Part shown: one piece after another, positions 8,056 through 13,913 of the stretch
Position numbering within the stretch: the first letter of the stretch is position 1
How the letters are laid out: every line of letters starts with the position of its first letter
Source: Phocaeicola_A sp964481755
GTDB lineage: Bacteria > Bacteroidota > Bacteroidia > Bacteroidales > Bacteroidaceae
Length of the DNA stretch: 18,577 nucleotides
Direction of reading: 5' to 3'
NCBI GenBank assembly: GCA_964481755.1
Contig: CAYZVH010000049.1
Coordinates: 1 to 18,577 of the forward strand
Notes under the pieces: model-generated
Database searches by the model: none
Told to the model about the DNA's origin: nothing
The model's input: the letters and a program-made list of their open reading frames with translations, nothing else
Position numbers and translations under genes: made by a program

Positions 8056-8098
8056 AAAGCCGTTTCGTACTTCCGTCGTGGAAGTGAAACGGCTTTTT
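8056..8098 (+). terminator. Rho-independent terminator after the zinc-ribbon gene
   Basis: AAAGCCGTTTC (8056-8066) pairs with GAAACGGCTTT (8086-8096), and ACTTCC (8069-8074) pairs with GGAAGT (8080-8085), leaving a 5-nt loop and a 2-nt bulge. A TTTTT run closes the 3' side at 8094-8098. It starts 24 nt after the stop codon. Confidence 0.9.
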
Positions 8099-8176
8099 GG
8101 CGTATTCAAGCCATGTGGACGGGTGGGGAGTCTACCATCTCTTTCGTGGAAGTGAAAACGGCTTTTGGCGTATTCA
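8077..8176. repeat. 32-bp direct repeat of the terminator 3' arm
   Basis: Segments 8077-8108 and 8145-8176, offset by 68 bp, both run CGTGGAAGTGAAA ... GGCGTATTCA. They differ only in the central homopolymers: GAAACGGCTTTTT in the first and GAAAACGGCTTTT in the second, so both remain 32 bp. The second copy overlaps the stop codon of the minus-strand gene at 8174. Confidence 0.9.
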
Positions 8177-8623
8177 CAGCAAGGAGTAGTCGGGGATGTC
8201 GGGCAGGAAGACATAGCTCTGACGTTCATAATCCATCCGGCAACAGTAATGCTTGAGTCCGTTGCTGACAATCAGATAGTCCACCTTCAGCACCAGATTG
8301 TAGTTGGATATCTGAGTGAACACTTTTTGCGTGATCTCGATATGGGGAGCCTTGTACTCGATAATCATTTTCGGGGTCAACTCTTTGGTATAGAGTACTG
8401 TGTCGCACCGCTTGGGCATACCGTTGAGCGAGAGCGAGACCTCGTTACCCATCAGCGCCGAAGGGAAATGCTTATGTTCGATGAGGAAATGTACAAAGTG
8501 TTGACGTACCCATTCTTCAGGTGTAAGTGCGACATACCGACGACGCAAAATGTCGAAGATTGCATTTTTTCCGTTGCGGACAACGATTTTTGTTGGATAA
8601 GGTGGTAAGTTTAACGGCGACAT
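8174..8623 (-). CDS. Type I restriction HsdR N-terminal-like domain protein (orphan)
   Basis: This encodes 149 residues resembling the HSDR_N family as a stand-alone domain. It carries a plausible PD-(D/E)xK nuclease core: Glu61, Asp74 in RCDTVLY, Glu89 and Lys91 in IIEYKAP, and a QISNYN segment (104-109) like the QxxxY helix of RecB/HsdR nucleases. No helicase, methylase or specificity genes are nearby, so this is not a restriction system as it stands. Proteins of this size and context are frequent in Bacteroides beside AMP nucleosidase and holA. Their role is unknown to me. ATG 8623 opens the conserved MSPLNLPPYP start. It is divergent from AMP nucleosidase and has its own promoter. Confidence 0.8.
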   Translation of the reverse strand: MSPLNLPPYPTKIVVRNGKNAIFDILRRRYVALTPEEWVRQHFVHFLIEHKHFPSALMGNEVSLSLNGMPKRCDTVLYTKELTPKMIIEYKAPHIEITQKVFTQISNYNLVLKVDYLIVSNGLKHYCCRMDYERQSYVFLPDIPDYSLL

Positions 8624-8627
8624 TTAT

Positions 8628-8635
8628 TAAATTTG
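8628..8635 (+). promoter_or_regulatory. -7 box for AMP nucleosidase
   Basis: TAAATTTG matches TAnnTTTG, 48 bp upstream of ATG 8684. A good -33 is not seen. It lies just upstream of the divergent gene's start codon, so the two promoter regions interlock. Confidence 0.5.
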
Positions 8636-8667
8636 CATTTGAACATTGAGTCTTGTTGACTACAAAG

Positions 8668-8699
8668 CAAAATTACTACAAATATGAAGACCAAACAAG
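8668..8699 (-). promoter_or_regulatory. Promoter for the HsdR-N-like gene
   Basis: On the minus strand CTTG (8696-8699) is followed after exactly 20 bp by TAATTTTG (8668-8675). Initiation would give a leader of roughly 35-40 nt before ATG 8623. The -33 part lies inside the first codons of the divergent AMP nucleosidase gene. Confidence 0.55.
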
Positions 8700-9460
8700 A
8701 AATCGTGGAGAATTGGTTGCCAAGATACACCAATCGACCTTTGGAAGATTTCACTCCATACATATTGCTGACGAATTTCAATAATTATGTGGAGATGTTT
8801 GCCCAGATGTTCGACGTGGAGGTGACGGGACGAAATGCCAATATGACCTCGGCTAAAGCCAACGACATTACCATCGTCAACTTCGGTATGGGCAGTCCTA
8901 ATGCTGCCACAATCATGGATTTGCTCTGCGCCATCCGTCCAAAAGCCTGCTTGTTCCTAGGCAAATGCGGTGGATTGGACAGAAAAAACCAATTGGGCGA
9001 CTTCATCTTACCGATAGCGGCTATACGAGGCGAGGGAACGTCCAACGATTACCTCCCGCCCGAAGTACCCTCTCTGCCGGCATTCATGCTTCAGCGTGCC
9101 GTTTCTACGGCTCTGCGCGACAATGGCCGCGACTATTGGACCGGCACCGTCTACACCACCAACCGCAGGATATGGGAACATGACGAGGATTTCAAGCAGA
9201 CATTAAGAAACACACGGGCGATGGGAGTGGATATGGAAACTGCCACCTTGTTCAGTGCCGGATTCGCCAATCATATCCCCACAGGAGCCTTGCTGATGGT
9301 GTCGGACCAACCGATGACACCTGATGGAGTGAAGACGGAGAAGAGCGACAAGATGGTGACGCAAAGGTTTGCCAAAGACCATTTGCGCTTCGGCATTGAT
9401 GCCCTGAGACAGATAGTAGACAAAAAGAATACAGTAAAACATTTAAAATTCGACTGGTAA
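8684..9460 (+). CDS. amn: AMP nucleosidase
   Basis: This encodes 258 residues of the nucleoside phosphorylase/hydrolase fold. Visible are NFGMGSPNAAT (66-76) and GKCGGL (93-98), which form the phosphate/ribose pocket, GVDMETATLFSAGF (181-194) with ribose-binding Glu185, and VSDQPMTPDG (206-215) with the purine-contacting Asp208. This is the short AMP nucleosidase form annotated across Bacteroides; E. coli Amn is much longer and has a regulatory domain. The reaction would be AMP plus water to adenine and ribose 5-phosphate. Substrate choice is by family resemblance, and another purine nucleoside or nucleotide cannot be excluded. holA starts 7 bp after the stop codon, so the two are likely co-transcribed. 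Confidence 0.85.
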   Translation: MKTKQEIVENWLPRYTNRPLEDFTPYILLTNFNNYVEMFAQMFDVEVTGRNANMTSAKANDITIVNFGMGSPNAATIMDLLCAIRPKACLFLGKCGGLDRKNQLGDFILPIAAIRGEGTSNDYLPPEVPSLPAFMLQRAVSTALRDNGRDYWTGTVYTTNRRIWEHDEDFKQTLRNTRAMGVDMETATLFSAGFANHIPTGALLMVSDQPMTPDGVKTEKSDKMVTQRFAKDHLRFGIDALRQIVDKKNTVKHLKFDW

Positions 9461-9467
9461 CAACATC

Positions 9468-10493
9468 ATGGCCAAAAAAGAAATTACAGCAGACGACATC
9501 CTCAAGGAGTTGAAGAATAAGCAGTACCGTCCCGTCTATTATCTGATGGGAGAGGAGTCTTATTATATTGACAAAATATCTGATTACATTGAGATGAACG
9601 TCCTCACGGAGGAAGAGAAAGAATTCAACCAAACCGTGGTGTATGGAAACGATGTGGAAATAGGCACTGTCATCACGGCTGCGAAGCGATATCCCATGAT
9701 GTCCTCCTATCAGGTAGTCATCGTCAAGGAAGCACAGAACTTAAAAAATATTGACGACTTAAGCTACTATTTGCAGAAACCTCAACCATCCACGATTCTT
9801 GTGTTTTGTCACAAGAACGGGAAGATAGATGGTAGAAAAAAAGTTACATCGATGATAGAGAAAGTAGGCATCCTGTTCGAGTCGAAGAAGCTGAAAGATA
9901 CGATGCTGCCTTCTTTCATTACCGATTATCTGAGACGGAAAGGCTACGGCATTGAGGAGAAAGCAGCGTCCATGTTGTCGGAATTTGTGGGCTGCGACCT
10001 CAACCGAATGGTAGGAGAGTTGGAGAAACTCATTATCACACTGCCACAAGGAGAGACCCGTATTACTCCACAGAACGTGGAACGAAACATCGGCATCAGC
10101 AAGGACTATAACACCTTTGAACTGAAAAATGCGCTGATAGACAAGGATGTATTGAAAGCCAACCGGATTATAAACTACTTCGAGAAGAACCCGAAAGCAA
10201 GTCCGTTGCAGCCCACTTTGGCACTTCTCTTCAGCTTCTTTTCGAACTTGATGTTGGCCTACTACGCTCCACAAAAGTCCGAAGACGGGATAGCTGCACA
10301 GCTTAGTTTGCGCAACTCTTGGCAAGCCAGAGATTATATCAAGGCGATGAACAAGTACAGTGGGGTGAAAGTGATGAAGATAATAGGAGAGATACGTCGC
10401 TGCGATGCCCGGTCAAAGGGTGTAAACAACAATACGCAGGTCAATGGCGATAGCGAACTGCTCAAAGAACTCATCTTCTATATTCTCCACTAA
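9468..10493 (+). CDS. holA: DNA polymerase III subunit delta
   Basis: This encodes 341 residues, the normal length for HolA, the clamp-loader subunit that opens the beta sliding clamp. The N-terminal AAA-like domain starts after a short lead with YYLMGEESYYIDKISDYI, the usual xPVYYLxGEExY opening. Family features further on are VIVKEAQNLKNIDDLSYYL, the lid-region FVGCDLNRMVGELEKL, and the C-terminal collar-helix domain with FELKNALIDKDVLKANRI and WQARDYIKAMNKYSG. Sequence conservation in this family is low, but the order of these segments is characteristic. It lies 7 bp downstream of the AMP nucleosidase gene. No recognisable terminator with a T-run follows, only a GAAA-loop hairpin. Confidence 0.93.
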   Translation: MAKKEITADDILKELKNKQYRPVYYLMGEESYYIDKISDYIEMNVLTEEEKEFNQTVVYGNDVEIGTVITAAKRYPMMSSYQVVIVKEAQNLKNIDDLSYYLQKPQPSTILVFCHKNGKIDGRKKVTSMIEKVGILFESKKLKDTMLPSFITDYLRRKGYGIEEKAASMLSEFVGCDLNRMVGELEKLIITLPQGETRITPQNVERNIGISKDYNTFELKNALIDKDVLKANRIINYFEKNPKASPLQPTLALLFSFFSNLMLAYYAPQKSEDGIAAQLSLRNSWQARDYIKAMNKYSGVKVMKIIGEIRRCDARSKGVNNNTQVNGDSELLKELIFYILH

Positions 10494-10500
10494 CCATCTA

Positions 10501-10518
10501 GTGGAGGGAAACCTCCAC
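10501..10518. repeat. GAAA-loop hairpin after holA
   Basis: GTGGAGG, GAAA, CCTCCAC gives a perfect 7-bp stem with a GNRA tetraloop, 7 nt after the holA stop codon. CTCCAC at the very end of holA (10485-10490) could pair instead with GTGGAG. There is no T-run, so it may be a 3'-end stabiliser more than a classical terminator. Confidence 0.6.
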
Positions 10519-10758
10519 CAAGACTTTACTCATCTGAAGGTCGATAACGCTTCACCGGCAATCCAGTAAGACTCGCTCCGTGACGTCTGAAGCAATGCCG
10601 AACAATCCTTAATAGGGCAGATTGTGCCTATTACTACATTACGCCTGCCCATTTTCCTCTCTTTTACCTAGATTCATCCAGTCTACAGTTGGTCATATCC
10701 GACCTAATTCCATTATTATAAGCATATTACCACAATATTGCATCTTTAAGAATGTCAT

Positions 10759-10790
10759 ATTCTTGCCATTCACTATGGCACGGCAAGAAT
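10759..10790. repeat. Inverted repeat ATTCTTGCC / GGCAAGAAT
   Basis: Perfect 9-bp arms at 10759-10767 and 10782-10790 enclose 14 nt. AAGAAT at 10748-10753 can compete for the left arm. No T-run follows on either strand. Confidence 0.6.
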
Positions 10791-10869
10791 ACGCGAAGGA
10801 TTTTGTCTATGACTCGTAAAGTATAACGAAGGAAAGGGGAGAGTACAATTGGATAATTGCTGAATCAAG

Positions 10870-11331
10870 ATTACGTATGTAACCTGTGGGTGTCTACCTA
10901 TGCTGGTCTTTATTATAAATTACAAATGTATACAACCGAGCATAGGTAGTGATGTATTACATATGTAAATAGTCAAGGGTGTATAACAATGTTATATATG
11001 TTATATCGAACGCTGTCCATAAAATAACCATGTATTACATATGTATACACTCGTCATTGTGATTCTTATTATACTATTGTATGCCATTACACATCTGTAT
11101 ATTCTAAGGTATGCATACACTGCATGCGATGCTTATATAGGCTATAATCAGTAAGTTAGCACTATTTATTGGCATGCATCGGCAGATAGATATGAGAAAT
11201 ACAACCAAAAACTGCATAGCTAGGCAATAAATAGCATATATCTTATACATATACTGCTAATAATCAGATTGATTGCATTTATTGCTCATATTCCGAAGCA
11301 TGCTGGTATAACATTGTATATTACCTATGTA
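10870..11331 (+). repeat. Four dispersed copies of ATTACNTATGTA
   Basis: Exact matches to the pattern at 10870-10881 (N=G), 10956-10967 (N=A), 11034-11045 (N=A) and 11320-11331 (N=C). The second and third are part of an identical 16-mer, ATGTATTACATATGTA, at 10952 and 11030. The core is partly symmetric, TTAC-N4-GTAa, as expected of a site for a dimeric protein. Confidence 0.75.
10894..10949. repeat. 11-bp inverted repeat CTACCTATGCT / AGCATAGGTAG
   Basis: Perfect arms at 10894-10904 and 10939-10949. GGT (10905-10907) and ACC (10935-10937) extend the stem past a single bulged G. The loop is A/T-rich and contains TGTATACA. Confidence 0.7.
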
Positions 11332-11354
11332 CATTAATGTATTATACAATGTTA
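11309..11354. repeat. 12-bp inverted repeat upstream of the XRE promoter
   Basis: TAACATTGTATA at 11309-11320 and TATACAATGTTA at 11343-11354 are perfect reverse complements. Between them lies TACATTAATGTA (11330-11341), itself a perfect palindrome. The repeat ends 45 bp upstream of the -33 element at 11400. Confidence 0.75.
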
Positions 11355-11399
11355 CAGTAAAGTACAAACATTTTTAATATTAAATTCCTGATAAGTTTA

Positions 11400-11431
11400 T
11401 TTGGTACATTAGATTATTATATTTAGCTTTG
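11400..11431 (+). promoter_or_regulatory. Consensus promoter for the XRE gene
   Basis: TTTG (11400-11403), a 20-bp spacer and TAGCTTTG (11424-11431) match both Bacteroidota promoter elements. The predicted leader before ATG 11485 is about 48 nt. Confidence 0.75.
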
Positions 11432-11484
11432 TAAACTGATTAGTTCAATTGTAATATCGTATATGATTAATAGGAATAACTAAA

Positions 11485-11925
11485 ATGAAGGAACGTATAG
11501 CACAGATAATGGCAAAAGAGAACATGAATGCTCTACAGTTTGCCAAAGAGACAAACATTCAACAGGCATCTTTGTCTCATATCCTGAATGGGCGCAACAA
11601 CGCTAGTTTAGATATTATCAAGCGGATCCACCAACGTTTTCCTAACCTTAGTTGGGATTGGTTGATGGACGGAACGGGCGACATGTATATCAGTTCGACC
11701 CCTCAGCCCCCCATTTCTAAACCCACCGAGAGTAAAGAATACACCATCGACTGGCAAGCTAATTTAGAATATGACAAGGAGAATGAGGTAAAAGCACCCG
11801 TGGAACCACCTAAAGAAATTGTGCGTGAGACAGTTAAGTATGTCGAGAAAGCTCCCAGAAAAGTTACTGAAATACGCATCTTCTTCGATGACGGTACTTT
11901 TGAGGTGCTCTTCCCTCCCAAATAA
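11485..11925 (+). CDS. XRE-type helix-turn-helix regulator
   Basis: This encodes 146 residues. Residues 1-60 form a five-helix XRE/Cro-type DNA-binding domain; the recognition region is ALQFAKETNIQQASLSHILNGRNNASLDIIKRI (16-48), followed by FPNLSWDWLMDGTGDMY (52-68), a common ending of this domain in Bacteroides. A Pro/Glu/Lys-rich linker (about 72-122) leads to a conserved-looking C-terminal patch, RKVTEIRIFFDDGTFEVLFPP (125-145), that reads as a short beta-hairpin and could be a partner-binding or oligomerisation module. No membrane segment or peptidase domain is present. It is monocistronic with a consensus promoter, and many palindromes lie upstream, so autoregulation is possible. The target genes are unknown. 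A low-copy prophage origin is not supported because no phage genes are nearby. Confidence 0.85.
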   Translation: MKERIAQIMAKENMNALQFAKETNIQQASLSHILNGRNNASLDIIKRIHQRFPNLSWDWLMDGTGDMYISSTPQPPISKPTESKEYTIDWQANLEYDKENEVKAPVEPPKEIVRETVKYVEKAPRKVTEIRIFFDDGTFEVLFPPK

Positions 11926-11929
11926 GAGG

Positions 11930-12060
11930 TGAGAGCCGAACGGTGAATAAGGAATGAGAGAAGAATGCAGTGTAGCTCTCATAAGATTTACATCAAGCAT
12001 TTGTATTCTCCGGTTCGGTGAGCGGCTTCTGGCAATAATAATCGAGCAATCTTGTTGCTC
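11930..12060 (+). other. Structured 3' region after the XRE gene
   Basis: TGAGAGC (11930-11936) pairs with GCTCTCA (11975-11981). CCGAAC just after the first arm pairs with GTTCGG near 12013. GAGCAA (12044-12049) and TTGCTC (12055-12060) form a 6-bp hairpin with a 5-nt loop. None has a clear T-run; the last could be a weak terminator before the pyrK promoter. Confidence 0.4.
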
Positions 12061-12087
12061 AGTCTTCGGTATGCTCAATTTTTACAT

Positions 12088-12095
12088 TATATTTG
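12088..12095 (+). promoter_or_regulatory. -7 box for pyrK-pyrD
   Basis: TATATTTG matches TAnnTTTG. It contains the alternative TTG start at 12093, which supports ATG 12123 as the true start of pyrK with a leader of roughly 20 nt. Confidence 0.6.
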
Positions 12096-12122
12096 CAAGC
12101 GAATAACAATACAATTCTGTTC

Positions 12123-12899
12123 ATGAAAAAATATATCTTAGACCTAAAGGTAACAGCGAACATCAAGGTACACGACAACTACGTGCTGCTGAAGATGACA
12201 AACGAACAGGAGTTGCCACCAATGCTACCTGGACAGTTTGCCGAAATCAAGATAGATCACTCGCCAACCACTTTCTTGCGACGACCCATCTCGATAAATA
12301 ATGTAGACAGGGGAAATAATGAGGTTTGGTTTTTGGTTCAACTGGTCGGGGACGGAACACGTCAGTTGGCAAAGGTAAATGTTGGAGACATCGTCAATGT
12401 GGTACTTCCTCTCGGAAACGGATTCTCACAGCCAACCTCCAAAGAGCAAAGATGCCTGCTCATAGGAGGAGGCGTAGGTGTAGCTCCTCTCTTGTACTTG
12501 GGAGAGAATTTGACAAAAGCAGGTTTCCTAGTCACATTCTTACTTGGGGCACGATCCGGAAAAGATTTATTACAGTTAAACGAGTTCGAACGTCTAGGCT
12601 CTGTCTACACCACGACGGAAGACGGAAGTCATGGGGAGAAAGGTTACGTAACCCAGCATACGATGCTCGGCCAACAGAAGTTTGACAAAATATATACATG
12701 CGGACCAAAGCCAATGATGGTTTCCGTAGCCAAATATGCCAAGCAAAACGGTATCGACTGTGAGGTTTCGCTTGAGAACAAAATGGCTTGCGGTGTGGGA
12801 GCATGTCTCTGTTGTGTGGAAAAGACGAACGTGGGACACCAATGTGTATGCAAGGATGGACCGGTATTTAATATCAATCAATTATTATGGCAAATCTGA
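12123..12899 (+). CDS. pyrK: Dihydroorotate dehydrogenase B, electron transfer subunit
   Basis: This encodes 258 residues of the ferredoxin-reductase-type subunit that passes electrons from PyrD FMN to NAD+. The FAD-binding motif is RRPISI (53-58). The nucleotide-binding glycine motif is IGGGVGVAPL (114-123). CGPKPMM (193-199) is the usual NAD-side motif. The [2Fe-2S] ligands are Cys223, Cys228, Cys231 and Cys243 in ACGVGACLCC ... CVCKDGPVF, spaced x4, x2, x11. An upstream TTG start would add ten residues, but it lies in the -7 box. The gene overlaps pyrD by 13 bp, so translation is probably coupled and the two make the heterotetrameric enzyme of pyrimidine synthesis. Confidence 0.95.
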   Translation: MKKYILDLKVTANIKVHDNYVLLKMTNEQELPPMLPGQFAEIKIDHSPTTFLRRPISINNVDRGNNEVWFLVQLVGDGTRQLAKVNVGDIVNVVLPLGNGFSQPTSKEQRCLLIGGGVGVAPLLYLGENLTKAGFLVTFLLGARSGKDLLQLNEFERLGSVYTTTEDGSHGEKGYVTQHTMLGQQKFDKIYTCGPKPMMVSVAKYAKQNGIDCEVSLENKMACGVGACLCCVEKTNVGHQCVCKDGPVFNINQLLWQI

Positions 12900-13798
12900 A
12901 GATAAATATAAAAGGGTTGGCGATGAACAACCCTGTGATGACCGCTTCCGGTACCTTTGGATACGGTAAGGAATTCGAGGACTTCTTCGATATCGAGCGT
13001 TTGGGAGGCATTATTGTAAAAGGTACCACGTGGGCTCCCCGTGAAGGCAATCCATATCCGCGTATGGCCGAGACTCCATCGGGCATGCTCAATGCTGTGG
13101 GATTGCAAAACAAAGGTGTCGACTATCTCATCAACCACATCTACCCGGACATTGCCGACTTGAAGACCAATGTCATAGTAAACGTATCGGGTTCGGACGT
13201 TGATAGTTATGTACGCGCTGCAGAAGCCATTGATGTTCTGGACAAGATTCCTGCCATCGAGCTGAATATCTCTTGTCCCAACGTGAAGCAAGGAGGTATG
13301 GCTTTCGGAGTATCTGCCAAGGGAGCAAGCGAAGTGGTGGAAGCCGTGCGCAAAGTCTATCACAAAACACTGATCGTGAAGCTGTCGCCCAATGTGACAG
13401 ATATTACAGAGATTGCACGTGCGGTAGAGGGGGCCGGGGCAGATAGCGTTTCGCTCATCAATACATTACTTGGTATGGCCATAGACGCCGAGAGACGTAA
13501 GCCTGTGTTGTCCACAATAACGGGAGGTATGAGCGGTGCTGCCGTGAAACCCATCGCCTTGCGTATGGTATGGCAAGTATCTAAGGCCGTGAAAATTCCA
13601 GTAATCGGATTGGGAGGCATCATGAATGCAACGGATGCCATAGAGTTTTTCCTTGCCGGAGCGTCTGCGATAGAAATAGGTACCGCCAATTTCATTGACC
13701 CAACAGTCTCTGTAAAGGTGATCGACGGCATCANNNNNNNNNNGGATAGGCATCATTTCAACTCTATTACCGACATTATCGGTGCCTTGGAAGTTTAA
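12887..13798 (+). CDS. pyrD: Dihydroorotate dehydrogenase B, catalytic subunit (contains 10-N gap)
   Basis: This encodes about 303 residues, class 1B type, oxidising dihydroorotate to orotate on an FMN-bearing TIM barrel. Motifs: NPVMTASGTFGYGKEF (15-30), VKGTT with Lys45, SGMLNAVGLQN (65-75), and ELNISCPNVKQGG (125-137) with the catalytic-base Cys130 that defines class 1. The C-terminal phosphate-binding region has VIGLGGI and AIEIGTANF. The overlap with pyrK confirms the NAD-linked B type. Ten Ns at 13734-13743 hide four codons near the end. The frame is the same on both sides and the tail RHHFNSITDIIGALEV is intact, so the gap length looks right and the gene is not broken. Confidence 0.95.
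   Translation: MANLKINIKGLAMNNPVMTASGTFGYGKEFEDFFDIERLGGIIVKGTTWAPREGNPYPRMAETPSGMLNAVGLQNKGVDYLINHIYPDIADLKTNVIVNVSGSDVDSYVRAAEAIDVLDKIPAIELNISCPNVKQGGMAFGVSAKGASEVVEAVRKVYHKTLIVKLSPNVTDITEIARAVEGAGADSVSLINTLLGMAIDAERRKPVLSTITGGMSGAAVKPIALRMVWQVSKAVKIPVIGLGGIMNATDAIEFFLAGASAIEIGTANFIDPTVSVKVIDGIXXXXDRHHFNSITDIIGALEV
13734..13743. other. Assembly gap of ten undetermined bases
   Basis: Ten Ns lie inside the pyrD coding sequence. The reading frame is preserved across them, which suggests that the true sequence is also ten bases (or differs by a multiple of three). Confidence 1.
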
Positions 13799-13821
13799 GT
13801 GTATCCAAAGAAACTAATGCT

Positions 13822-13873
13822 CATGGGCTCCCAACACATCAACAATCAACTAACGTATGGTTGGAAGCTCATG
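13822..13873. terminator. Bidirectional hairpin between pyrD and trmD
   Basis: CATGGGCTCCCAAC (13822-13835) pairs with GTTGGAAGCTCATG (13860-13873): 14 positions with one mismatch and one G-T pair, enclosing 24 nt. It lies between two converging genes. No strong T-run follows, so terminator strength is uncertain. Confidence 0.5.
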
Positions 13874-13913
13874 ACATATATTCATTACGTCCCATCAGTT
13901 CAGTGGGATTGTT

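Larger units (their letters stand above)
10494..11484. other. 990-bp gene-free interval with dense palindromes and repeats
   Basis: No open frame here looks like a protein. A 65-codon frame at 10622-10819 has an implausible composition and no promoter. The left part (10494-10660) has more balanced base content and several possible stems. The rest (from about 10700) is strongly A/T-rich and full of short palindromes such as TACATATGTA, TGTATACA, GTATGCATAC and TACATTAATGTA. The right end carries the promoter of the XRE gene. I saw no DnaA box TTATCCACA, no tRNA, no CRISPR and no transposase remnant. A TAnnTTTG match on the minus strand at 10923-10930 lacks a -33 and may be chance. Confidence 0.75.

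Noticed and set aside
8174..8623. Restriction-modification system
   Set aside because: Only a single HsdR-N-like domain is present, without helicase, methylase or specificity subunit.
10622..10819. 65-codon frame in the holA-XRE interval
   Set aside because: No promoter box, odd composition, and it reads through an inverted repeat; better explained as chance.
10923..10930. Minus-strand TAnnTTTG match pointing toward holA
   Set aside because: No -33 partner, and one such match is expected by chance in about 1 kb of A/T-rich DNA.
10860..11400. Chromosomal replication origin
   Set aside because: The region is A/T-rich and full of repeats, but I found no DnaA box TTATCCACA or close cluster, and dnaA or other origin-linked genes are absent.
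12093..12122. Ten-residue N-terminal extension of PyrK from a TTG codon
   Set aside because: The TTG lies within the -7 box, upstream of the likely transcription start.
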